This document shows, piece by piece, positions 21,601-30,626 of a stretch of 64,000 bases of DNA. Source of the DNA: Adiantum capillus-veneris (lineage: Eukaryota; Streptophyta; Polypodiopsida; Polypodiales; Pteridaceae); NCBI GenBank assembly GCA_014529385.2, contig CM043951.1, positions 110,250,469-110,314,468 of the forward strand. The letters run 5' to 3'. The notes beneath the pieces are model-generated. The model was not told the origin of the DNA. It searched no databases and saw only the letters and a list, made by a program, of their open reading frames with translations. The stretch's first letter is position 1. Each line of letters opens with the position of its first letter. The position numbers were made by a program, and so were the translations under genes.

Positions 21601-23395
21601 AGAAGGGCATGCCATAGCATATGAGAGCCAAAGGCTCAATGGTGATGAACGAGTCTTGGGAATTTATGAGAAAGAGCTTTTAGCTGTTCTACATGCCCTA
21701 GACACATGGAAGCACTACCTATTGGGGACTCCATTTATCCTACGAACCGACCACCAAAGTCTCAAGTATTTCATGACGCAAACCAAGCTTTCTGACAAAC
21801 AAATGAGGTGGGCAAATTTTCTTTCGCAATTTAATTTTCATATTGCTCACATAGCTGGTAAGCACAATCAAGTTGCCGATGCACTTTCACGACGACCAAA
21901 AGTTAATGCGGTGTCTATAGCTACTCACAATGATCTATCCTCTATGATAGATGAGTATGCTACTAACCCTGACTTTAGAGACATAATGTCAGCCCTTGCT
22001 TTGGGGAAGAAAGAGGAACCATTCACCTTGCAGGATGGTTATCTTCTTCACGGCAATAGGCTATGTGTTACCCATTCCCTTCGTGAGAAGGTTATGTATG
22101 AATCCCATCCTCCTCCATATGCAGGGTATAGAGGTATTCAACCTACTCTCCGAGGAGTAGAGACGTATTTCTATTGGCCTACCATGAAAGTGGACATACA
22201 AGAGTATGTTTCAAAATGTGTAGTATGCCAAAAGACCAAGTATGATAGAGGGAAGCAACCTGGATTACTCCAGCCATTGCCTATTCCAAATTCACCATGG
22301 GAGAGTATATCCATGGATTTCATCTTTGGATTACCCAAGTCTATCCATGGGAATACAGGAATATGGACAATAGTCGACAGGTTTAGCAAGCAAGCACATT
22401 TTATTCCTGTCAAAAAGACTATTAAGGCACATCAAATGGCAACTCTCTTCATATCTCAGATTTTCAAACACCATGGATTACCCACATCCATCGTGTCAGA
22501 TAGAGATCCTAGAATGACCAGTAATTTCTGGAAAGGTCTCTTTGAAAATCTAGGAACAAGATTGAATTTCTCTTCGGCCTATCACCCACAAACGGATGGC
22601 CAAAGTGAGATAGCCAATCTTACGATACTCGATCTACTCAAGACTTATGTTACCGAAGTAGATCAACGCTCACAATGGGAAAAGTATTTACCGCTAGTAG
22701 AGTATGCCTACAATAATACTGTACATACTTCTACGAGCAAAGCACCTTTCGAGATCATAGAAGGAAGACCTAAAAGTCCCTTGCTACTGAAAGTACATGG
22801 GAAAATCTTCGCCGCCGATGAGTATAGCCGTGACCTACAAGAATCTTTTCAAAAGATTAGGGAGGCTATAGCCATCTCTCAACAAAGGCAAAAAGTTGCT
22901 GCTGATAAGCACAGAAGAGCCTTAATGTTCAAAGAAAATGATTGGGTCTTACTCAAGTTTCCTAAGGCTCGATTAAGGCAAACGACGGGAAAAAATCCTA
23001 CGGGCCATCAAAAGTATTATGCTAAACTAGCAAAAAGATACTATGGTCCTTTCCAAATCTTGAAGCCTATCAATGAGACGGCTTATCAACTCAAGTTGCC
23101 CAACCATTGGCTTATACACAATGCCTTTCATGTAAGCTTACTTAAGCCCTACAAAGGAGAGCCACCAATTGAACCAATTATTGAAGACCCTCCCGAAGTT
23201 GAAGACCAAGAAGAGGTGCTACAACCCGAAGCTATCCTTCGGCATGAAGACAAGGTACTAAGACATGGTAAGATTATCCGACGGTATCTTATTAAGTTCA
23301 AAAATTATCCTTTTGAAGATGCTAAATGGATGCAAGGAGTACAACTTAAGGATAGTATGAACCTTGTCAATGCTTACAATGCTACATTAGAGTAA
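18614..23395 (+). CDS. Gypsy gag-pol polyprotein, single 1593-residue frame
   Basis: Polyprotein for particle formation, reverse transcription and integration. In order: Arg/Ser-rich N-terminus (80-195); gag capsid domain (about 215-330); CCHC knuckle CFKCGEQGHGYRSC (430-443); protease FDPGST (Asp 489); RT (about 680-850), catalytic box FFDD (837-838); RNase H, first Asp at 984; integrase zinc region and DDE core; C-terminal chromodomain-like segment (about 1535-1580, YLIKFKNYPFEDAKW). The integrase triad is Asp1235, Asp1296, Glu1332, canonical D-x60-D-x35-E. The zinc finger is odd: His1165, Cys1202 and Cys1205 are present, but the expected second His is Tyr1172. ATG at 18614 is the first start after the leader. 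No stop or frameshift, so it may be translatable; gag and pol share one frame. Confidence 0.96.
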   Translation: MADNNQESRMNIDSFDFAHEGANDDAPMFVNYLVTRLQQAMGNPTLQAEVTQQLRAYGISLPLQEERELRRPLEETPKRRLSPIREEESKEKESNESLSSSEDVAPRRRRSRRSPTPPKRKRATHSPSPHHSQRQERKQRKKRARKRSPSSPSSSPSFSSDESYGYSPREYKRGGHRKSFPAWRRSQKLKKFKEGGKSISFLTYDGTFGATDKVLAFIQQFDAAFGDEGFTESSKLRHVAMHFQKSARQWWASLRGNGEAPKTWKTLRVSIMKKFLPSDTKDKVLTEWRGLKLLSHESINKYVDKFWDLHLKATVFQKIDFAEQRQQFCAGLPEEMAEYINSQRPGTITEVIHHTMVASRINFHQGARRNVKPMENKDKNDAKGKSNAQNNSQGTSSNNNNNRSKEKGVYKGKNKLSPEELEAFRKDHKCFKCGEQGHGYRSCPKKNTRNETPRASTIEAPKEDAHCKGSSLSYAWGKVREHDAFILFDPGSTLNFISIELATKLGIQAFEMGDIVTADAAFKGQQASVTPLIGKLRLHVQSYVDKEDFFISPLQHQDVILGAPWFDRMAANMKFPERRIYFTYRGKNMYVDASERGRTIPLVNPLSFDKSMKSSVSAYMIYVKESLKANNVSSNENDRNQEELDLSTFLKGFQDVFIDDIPMDLPPKRGDADHRIELLPGSSPPNKPPYRVSQAQQEEIMRQVQELVDKGMVRPSSSPFCSPVLLVQKKDGTYRMCVDYRALNHITIKNRFPVPRVEDLFDKLQGSTYFSRIDLKSGYHQIRIVDEDILKTAFRTTFGLYEYLVMPFGLTNAPATFNRLMEKICRPYQKFNGVFFDDIIIYSKSLEEHKQHLQVIFQALRENKLFLNQKKSEFFLQEIQYLGHIISHDGILMDPSKLEVIKSWPNPRNLHELRSFIGMCAYYRRFIAKFSQVAGPLHDLTKKNVKFVWTAKEQNAFEKLKEKLTSQPVLVLPDLSKPFEVQCDACGDCLGAVLLQEGHAIAYESQRLNGDERVLGIYEKELLAVLHALDTWKHYLLGTPFILRTDHQSLKYFMTQTKLSDKQMRWANFLSQFNFHIAHIAGKHNQVADALSRRPKVNAVSIATHNDLSSMIDEYATNPDFRDIMSALALGKKEEPFTLQDGYLLHGNRLCVTHSLREKVMYESHPPPYAGYRGIQPTLRGVETYFYWPTMKVDIQEYVSKCVVCQKTKYDRGKQPGLLQPLPIPNSPWESISMDFIFGLPKSIHGNTGIWTIVDRFSKQAHFIPVKKTIKAHQMATLFISQIFKHHGLPTSIVSDRDPRMTSNFWKGLFENLGTRLNFSSAYHPQTDGQSEIANLTILDLLKTYVTEVDQRSQWEKYLPLVEYAYNNTVHTSTSKAPFEIIEGRPKSPLLLKVHGKIFAADEYSRDLQESFQKIREAIAISQQRQKVAADKHRRALMFKENDWVLLKFPKARLRQTTGKNPTGHQKYYAKLAKRYYGPFQILKPINETAYQLKLPNHWLIHNAFHVSLLKPYKGEPPIEPIIEDPPEVEDQEEVLQPEAILRHEDKVLRHGKIIRRYLIKFKNYPFEDAKWMQGVQLKDSMNLVNAYNATLE

Positions 23396-23742
23396 GCAAA
23401 TGTACAAATTTCTTTTAAATAACTCATGTTTTTGTCTTATATGACTAGTCCTCTTTTTAATTGTGCACAAAATTTAACTAGTATGCATGCTTAGAATCAT
23501 GTTTGTGATGACGACGTCTCTCAAACACCAAGTGGAATTTGTCACTCTACTTTGGGAGAATAAAATGGACTAAAGAGCAGACATGCTTGCGGCAGCTATG
23601 TCTCCCAAGCACCAAATGGATTAGTCATCCATCTTGGAAAGATGTCATAGGGTAAAAAGGGATCCTTTACCCGCTAAGTACGATTGACTAATGACTAAGA
23701 CTTTATCTTTTCTACCTCATAGTCGAGGACGACTATGATTTC
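23396..23742 (+). other. Gypsy spacer between pol and PPT
   Basis: About 350 bp with no reading frame of note. Contains two related CTCTCAAACACCAAGTGGA / CTCCCAAGCACCAAATGGA stretches. Confidence 0.6.
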
Positions 23743-23755
23743 AAGAGAGAGGTAA
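23743..23755 (+). promoter_or_regulatory. Gypsy polypurine tract
   Basis: AAGAGAGAGGTAA immediately before the 3' LTR; purine-rich plus-strand primer site. Confidence 0.85.
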
Positions 23756-25364
23756 TGTCATAAAATCTAATATCTAACTAACCCAAATGATTTTCTCATA
23801 TTAAATTGATCACTTAATGTGGGAGAATAAACGGGAACAAGTGTTAAGATATAGGTATGTGCTTATAGATCTATCTCAACACGGGGCCAATGGTAAAGGG
23901 GCCCAAAAGGGAGATAGTCTATCAAAGAGCAAGGCTAACCAATGGAGCATAAGACCTTAGGGTTAGCTTCATTGAAGACCTCCAATAAATGTGTGTAAAA
24001 GTCCTTTGACCTTAAGTAAGCTAGGGCTGAGCTTGAGGTGGGAACCCGGCCCAAGCTCGAGGTTCTTGTCATGCTTGAGGTGTTTTTCATGCTTGAGGTG
24101 CTTGATTAAGATGCTTGGGTGCTTTACTGGCTCCATGCTTGAGGTGCTTGACTTGCTGCATGATTAAAGTACTTGAGGTGCCTTGAGAAGCTTGCCTGAG
24201 ATGCTTGTGGGAACACCCCCTAGTTCAAGTGCTTTGTCATGCTTGGTGAGTAAGGTGCTTGATCACCTAAAAGTCAAAAGCATTCCTACAAGAGGGGGGG
24301 CGAGCCCTTTTCCTAGGGGCTAGAGAGAGAACACCCACTCACACACACAAGGGAAGCCCAACTTGAAGAGGCAGCAAGGACACATGTCAGGCCCCTACCC
24401 ATGTTACCTTCATGTGTTGCTTGAAGCCTATTGGCTAGGCTTCAAAGGGGTCCAATGATAAATTACATGAATTATCTAATTGTTTTATCATTTATCAAGT
24501 CCTCTCTCTCAAAGGGGAAAGGGGGACACTTGTCCCAAGGCTACCCATGTTGCTTGTAATGGCTCTTGCTTGTGATTGGCTAGGCCTGGAGGGGTCCAAT
24601 GAGCTTCAGGCATGAGCTACAAGGGGGGGTCGACCCAAGCAAGCTAGGGGGGTGCCTAGGGGGTATACTCACCCACACACACTCACAAGCACTCTCTTTT
24701 TTGTGTGATATGCAAAGTGCAAGAGCTCCCTCTCCAAGCAAGTAGAGGTTGAGAGCCTACACCAACACTCTTGGCTATGGAGTGCAAATCCAACCAAGAG
24801 CCATGCTTCAATGCTTAAGCTTGCCACATCCTTCTTCTTCATTACTATGCTATTATGTATGCTAGCAACAAGAGTATGATAAGTGAGGAACTAATTCTTT
24901 CTCCTATGAAATGTTTCTTCTTCCTCTTCCCTACCCTCATTCCCTGCTAGCTCTCTCCACCTTCGAAGGTGTTTGAGGTCTTGGGACTGAGGCTTGGGAT
25001 AGTTAAAGCTTTCTTCAAGTTTATGTTATGTTTGTGGTGCATGAAGCCTTCCATCTTCATGGCATCACCTAGGTCACAAGGAACACAAAGACTGTATTGT
25101 AACAAGTCTCTCTTTATGGGAGAAATCATAATACAAATGCCTATTGGAGGGGGGACCGGCTCCACATAGATCCGGTCCTCAATTGTTGTCATGTTCTCTA
25201 AACTCTCTCTCTTGCAAAAGTATTGTCTATGCCAAGTTAACTAATTGCTATGATTATGTTGCTATCTTCAATTATGTCTACCCGCTATGCTCACAAAATC
25301 ATTTCTTGAAAGTACTCTCATTAAATTCCTCTATTCTCAAATTGAATAGGCAAATTCCATTACA
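23756..25364 (+). repeat. Gypsy 3' LTR
   Basis: TGTCATAAAATC to CCATTACA. By-eye differences from the 5' LTR are about eight (for example TAATTTC/TAATATC near the start and a 1-bp deletion in the GCTTGAGGTG cluster). Confidence 0.96.
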
Positions 25365-28300
25365 CAAACATGGAAAGAATCAAGATCTACCATGTCTCCA
25401 AGATGCTAGGCTCCATTGAAACACCCTAAAACCATGAAATTTTGTACATGGGTTACATTCAAGGTCTACCACTTGTCTAACGTATTATACCTAGTAGCAT
25501 GAGTGGTTTGGTCTTAAGATTCACCACTTATCCACTCTATGTCATTATATTAAGAAGAACTGGGTGTTAAGATCCACCACTTTTCCAACCTATAAGGGTA
25601 TATCTTAAATTGTATCATTCACCACTTGTCAAGGTCCATCACCACTTTTCCAACCTATAAGGTTATATCTTGAATGATATTTTTTCTCATCACTTGTAAT
25701 GCCCATGCTATGTTTTACAAAGGGGTTTTGTTCCAAGATCCACCACTTGTCCAAGCTAACTCTATTGAAACATAGAGAGAAGCAAAGGTCCACCACTTGT
25801 CCAAGATAGGCTCCATTGAAACATGGAGAGAAGGATGCTCCACCATTTCTCCAAGATAGGTTCCATTGAAACATTGAGAGAAGCAATCTCCACCATGTCT
25901 CCAAGCTAGGCTCCATTGAAATACCCTAAACCCATAATTTTGTACATGAGGGGTTTACATTCAAGGTCCACCACTTGTCCAACCTGTAGCACGAGTGGTT
26001 TGGTCTATCCCTAGTAGCACGAGTGGTTTGGTCTCAAGATTTACCACTTGTACACTCTATGTCATTATATTAAGAATAACAATGTGTTAAGGTCCACCAC
26101 TTGTCCAACCTATAAGGTTATATCTTAAATGGTATCCTTTCTCGCCACTTGAAATGCCCATGATATGTTTTACATGGGAGTTTCATTCCAAGATCCACCA
26201 CTTGTCCAACCTAACCATATTCAAACATAGAGAGAAATAAAGGTCCACGACGTGTCCAAGCTAGGCTCCATTGAAACATGGAGAGAAGGAACCTCCACTG
26301 TTTCTCCTAGATAGGCTCCAGTGAAACATGGAGAGAAGTAAGCTCCACCATGTCTCCAAGATGCTAGGCTCCATTGAAATACCCAATACCCATGATATTT
26401 TGTACATGGGGGGTTTACATTCAAGGTCCACCACTTGTCCAACCTATTATCCCTAGTAGGTTTGGTCTCATGATTCACCACTTGTCCACTCTATGTCATT
26501 ATATTAAGAGAAATTGGGTGTTAAGGTCCACCACTTGTCCAACCTATAATATTATAGCTTGAATGGTATTTTTTCTCACCACTTGTAATGCCCATGACAT
26601 GATTTACATGGGGGTTTTGTTCCAAGGTCCACCACTTGTCCAAGCTAACTCTATTGAAACATAGAGAGAAACAAAGGTCCACCACTTTTCCAAGCTAGGC
26701 TGCATTGAAACATGGACCTTAATACCAAATTATTTCTAGTAGCATGAGTGATATTTTGTACATGGGGGGTTTACATTCAAGGTCCACCACTTGTCCAACC
26801 TATTTTTCCTAGTAGGTTTGGTCCCAAGTTCACCACTTGTCTACTCTATGTCATTATATTAAGAATAATTGGGTGTTAAGGTCCACCACTTGTCCAACCT
26901 ATAAGGTTATATATTGAATGGTATTTTTTCTCACCACTTGTAATGCCCATGATATGTTTTACATGGGGGTTTTGTTCCAAGGTCCACCGCTTTTCCAAGA
27001 TAACTCTATTCAAACATAGAGAGAAACAAAGGTCCACCACTTGTCCAAGCTAGGCTCCATTGAAACATGGAGAGAATGATGCTCCACCATTTATCCAAGA
27101 TAGGCTCCATTGAAACATGGAGAGAAGCAAGCTTTACCATGTTTCCAATCTAGGCTCCATTGAAACACTCTAGGGGGTTTTATTTCAAGGCCCACTACTT
27201 GTTTAACCTATTATCCCTAGTATCATGAGTGGTTTGGTTTCAAGATTCACCACTTGTACACTCTATGTCATTATATTAAGAATAACAATGTGCTAAGGTC
27301 CACCACTTGTCCAACCTATAAGGTTATATCTTAAATGGTATCCTTTCTCGAAATTGAAATGCCCATGATATGTTTTACATGGGAGTTTCATTCCAAGATC
27401 CACCACTTGTCCAAGCTAACCATATTCAAACATAGAGAGAAAGAAAGGTCCACTACTTGTCCAAGCTAGGCTCCATTGAAACATGGAGAGAAGGAACCTC
27501 CACCATTTCTCCTAAATAGGCTCCATTAAAACATGGAGAGAAGTAAGTTCCACCATGATGCTAGGCTCCATTGAAATACGCAAAACCCATGATATTTTGT
27601 ACATGGGGGATTTACATTCAAGGTCAACCACTTGTCCAGCCTATTATCCCTAGTAGGTTTGGTCTCACGATTCACCATTTTTCCACTCTATGTCATTATA
27701 TTAAGCGGAATTGGGTGCTAAGGTCCACCACTTGTCCAACCTATAAGGTTATACCTTGAATGGTATTTTTTCTCACCACTTGTAATGCCCATGACATGCT
27801 TTACATGGAGGTTTTGTTCCAAGGTTCACCACTTGTCCAAGCTAATTCTATTGAAACATAGAGAGAAACAAAGGTCCACCACTTGTCCAAGCTAAGCTCC
27901 ATTGAAACATGGACCTTAATACCAAATTATTCCTAGTAGCATGAGTGATATTTTGTACATGGGGGGTTTGCATTCAAGGTCCACCACTTGTCCAACCTAC
28001 TTTTCCTAGTAGGTTTGGTCGCAAGATTCACCACTTGTCCACTCTATGTCATTATATTAATAATAATTGGGTGTTAAGGTCCACCATTTTTCCAACCTAT
28101 AAGGTTATATATTGAATGGTATTTTTTCTCACCACTTGTAATGTCCATGATATGTTTTACATGGGGGTTTTGTTCCAAGGTCCACCACTTGTCCAAGCTA
28201 AATCTGTTCAAACATAGAGAGAAACAAACGTCCACCACTTGTCCAAGCTAGGCTCCATTGAAACATGGAGAGAATGATGCTCCACCATTTATCCAAGATA

Positions 28301-28520
28301 GACTCCATTGAAACATGGAGAGAAGTAAGCTCCACCATGTCTCCAAGATGCTAGAGTCCATTGAAATACCCAAAACCCATGATCCTTTGTACATGGGGGG
28401 TTTACATTTAAGGTCCACCACTTGTCCAACCTATTATCCCTAGTAGCATGAGTGGTTTGGTCTCAGGATTCACCACTTGTCCACTCTATATCATTATATT
28501 AAGAAAAATTGGGTTTCCAT
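25365..28520 (+). repeat. CCACCACTTGTCCAA satellite-like array, block 2 with higher-order periods
   Basis: Continuation of block 1. Landmark TTTTGTACATGGGG recurs at about 25438, 25936, 26397, 26756, 27594, 27953 and 28384. Positions 26394 to 27591 and 26753 to 27950 are both 1,197 bp apart, showing a ~1.2-kb higher-order unit present at least twice, built from ~360-430-bp groups, which are built from ~50-bp sub-repeats. Minus-strand open frames over it (25629-25916, 26221-26481) read recurring SLDKWW peptides but shift frame because sub-repeat lengths are not multiples of three. Confidence 0.9.
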
Positions 28521-28871
28521 ATCTAAATGGATCTTTTCTTGGATAAGTGATAGACCTTGAGACCTAAATATTCATTCTACACTAGAGCATTGGTTAAGCC
28601 TTATGCACTTCAAGCATACCTTTAACAACAAGTACTAGCTATTAGTTGACTTAAGTCTAGTTGAACTCCATGGTATTGAGACTAAGAGAGAGTGTAGCAT
28701 AAAAAAGAGTCAGGATTTTAATTTGACTTTCTTTCTATTACTGAGTAGATCATAGATGGATTTTGGTATCTAATAAAACCTTAGGGTAGACAATGTAAAA
28801 CTCATGTCTATTGTTGTGTTTGCATTAAGTGTTCTTGTTCTTTAATTTCAAAATCATTACAGAAAAATGGA
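28521..28871 (+). other. Spacer between array and FCP1-like remnant
   Basis: AT-rich, no gene. ATTTCAAAATCATTACAG at about 28844-28861 looks like an intron acceptor just ahead of the FCP1-like frame. Some stretches resemble 14800-15000. Confidence 0.4.
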
Positions 28872-29627
28872 TTGGCTATATGCTGGCATAAATTGAAGAA
28901 AACTATTGAATTACCCATCCAACCTCCTCCAAGACCTTGCCCAAGGAATCAATCACCTCCTTATCACCTACCACTTGCTTTCAAGGAAATCAAAAGAGTA
29001 CTTATCTTGGATCTAGAGGGGTTACTTTTCAAGACAATTGAAATGAAACATGGAGATTCTATGCCAGCTTGGGCTCAACACATGTGACTTGTGGAGGATA
29101 AAGATGAAGTTTATCATGTGGTGCGACCAGACGCACAAAGTTTTTTGGATTTTTGTGCTGAATACTTTGTTCTATGGATATGGAGTTGCTATAACTTAAC
29201 AAGGGTGCAACGCATCACACAAAAATGTTTTCCTGAGCAGTATACCAAGTTTAAGGTGTTTATGAGTAACAAAAATTACCAAAATCCAAATATCATGTTA
29301 GGATTTACAAGGGTTTATCACAAAAATTTGAGTGATATTTGGAAGATATTTGAGGATTTGGATGCAAACAATACCTTAATTTTTTATGACACTCCATATA
29401 GGGTGATGTGGAACATGCCAGGGACATATCTTATATTTCCAAAGATGTGGAGGCAAACTTCCGAGCAACTTCAAAACTTCTTGCAGAGAACCATAACTCC
29501 ATGGTTGGTAGGATGGTTGTATGCAAGAGATAAGAGAGTCTATACATACAACACAATTGTAAATCAGTACAGTGATTCTGAGACAAATTATGTCCTTGGT
29601 GTGTACTTGTCAACACGAAAGCATTGA
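28872..29627 (+). pseudogene. FCP1/NIF-type HAD phosphatase-like remnant
   Basis: Resembles FCP1-homology (NLI-interacting factor-like) HAD phosphatases, which dephosphorylate proteins. One frame over 251 codons, broken only by TGA at 29085-29087. Motif I reads KRVLILDLEGLLFKT, where the family has DxDxT/V, so the second Asp is Glu. Further on come VVRPDAQSFLDFCAEYFVLW (family: KRPx3FLxFx5FxxxIW) and NTLIFYDTPYRVMWNMPGTY, matching the late LIDDSPxK block but with one Asp replaced by Tyr. Changed catalytic positions plus the stop argue against phosphatase activity. It lies between satellite blocks with no partner genes, and may be the last exon of a captured or decayed host gene. Medium confidence in family, low in function. 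Confidence 0.6.
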
Positions 29628-30389
29628 ATAAATATGGCCATAAGATGTTTTTTTTATTCTAGTGTGTATCTTTCAACATTTGTATAATTTGATATAGTCT
29701 TTTTTTTAAAAAAACAAAGGTGTGTCAATTTTATGAACACTTCAATGGAGTGCACCCTACTCTAAGGGGACTTCAATGTACTATTGGAGTGCATCCTATT
29801 GTAAGGGGACTCTGATGTATTGCTAGAGTGCACCCAAATTTTTGGGGATTCATTTTTTATTTGATTGGGGCCTATGTTGGGTCATATAGTAAAAGAAATT
29901 CATTTGTTGTCAATTCATATCGAGGTTGCATTTATTTGTAACTATGAGAGAATTGATGTTTGATGTCAAAATAGAACTTGTAAGTGTGGATCAGAGAATT
30001 CTTAGACTTTAATATGTGAGAGGGATCTTTTTCTTGGGCACAAATATTTGCTTCAAAAATTTTGTCTTTGCATACTTTATGTGAAAGAGTTTTAGAACTT
30101 AAAAGACTTTGAAAAGAAAACTATGGAATCTAAGTGCATGTATTCTTGAATGTCTTAAAAGTTGATGTATACATACATGTCGCCTTGATGAAGATTTAGA
30201 TCTGACAAGATGAAAAGCTAGAATTCTTGGACGTTACCTTTGTCAATTTGGTAATAAAATATTTAACTTTCTTTTCGTATGGGTGGAAAATATATTATTA
30301 TGTGCATTTGGAACCTAATTGCTTGACCTTAAAACCAAGATTCCTATGTTATTTTTTCATATACTTTTTTGTAATGAATTAAGATTTTG
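29628..30389 (+). other. AT-rich spacer with small repeats
   Basis: No gene recognised. 29740-29845 holds three imperfect ~45-bp units (TTGGAGTGCAYCCTAYT...AAGGGGACT). The right part grades into array-like sequence at about 30390. Confidence 0.45.
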
Positions 30390-30626
30390 GATACAAGGTC
30401 CAGCACTTGTTCAAGCTAGATCTAAGAAAGTATATATACTGAGTCTTCAAACTAGTAAACCAAGGGAAGAGAGAAGCAGGGTCCATCACTTGTCCAAGCT
30501 CATCTCTAGACAACAGAGAGAGATGTTAGGTCTACTAATTGTCTAATATAGTCATGGAGAAATGATAGAAGATTGATCCACTTGTCCAACCTATCATCTC
30601 TAGTAAAATGGGAGGTTTGGCCTTAA
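30390..30626 (+). repeat. Satellite-like array, block 3 (left of TTAA element)
   Basis: Paralogue of 15115-15334, including AAACCAAGGGAAGAGAG and ATGGGAGGTTTGGCCTTAA. Ends in the TTAA copy at 30623-30626. Confidence 0.85.

Larger units (their letters stand above)
16589..25364 (+). mobile_element. Young Ty3/gypsy chromovirus-like LTR retrotransposon
   Basis: LTRs of 1,610 and 1,609 bp (16589-18198, 23756-25364), TG...CA ends, with about eight differences by eye, so roughly 99.5% identical and a recent insertion. PBS TTGGTATCAGAGC directly follows the 5' LTR; a purine tract precedes the 3' LTR. One uninterrupted gag-pol frame (18614-23395) runs gag, protease, RT, RNase H, integrase, chromodomain. 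It sits inside the satellite array: the flanks CCATTCAAA and CAAACATGG rejoin, over a shared CAAA (16585-16588, 25365-25368), into the array consensus CCATTGAAACATGG with one base change. A 4-bp duplication is one short of the usual five. Confidence 0.96.

Noticed and set aside
25365..28520. CRISPR-like look of regularly spaced repeats
   Set aside because: Repeats and intervening parts are both repetitive, units vary, and all surrounding elements are plant nuclear transposons; no cas genes.
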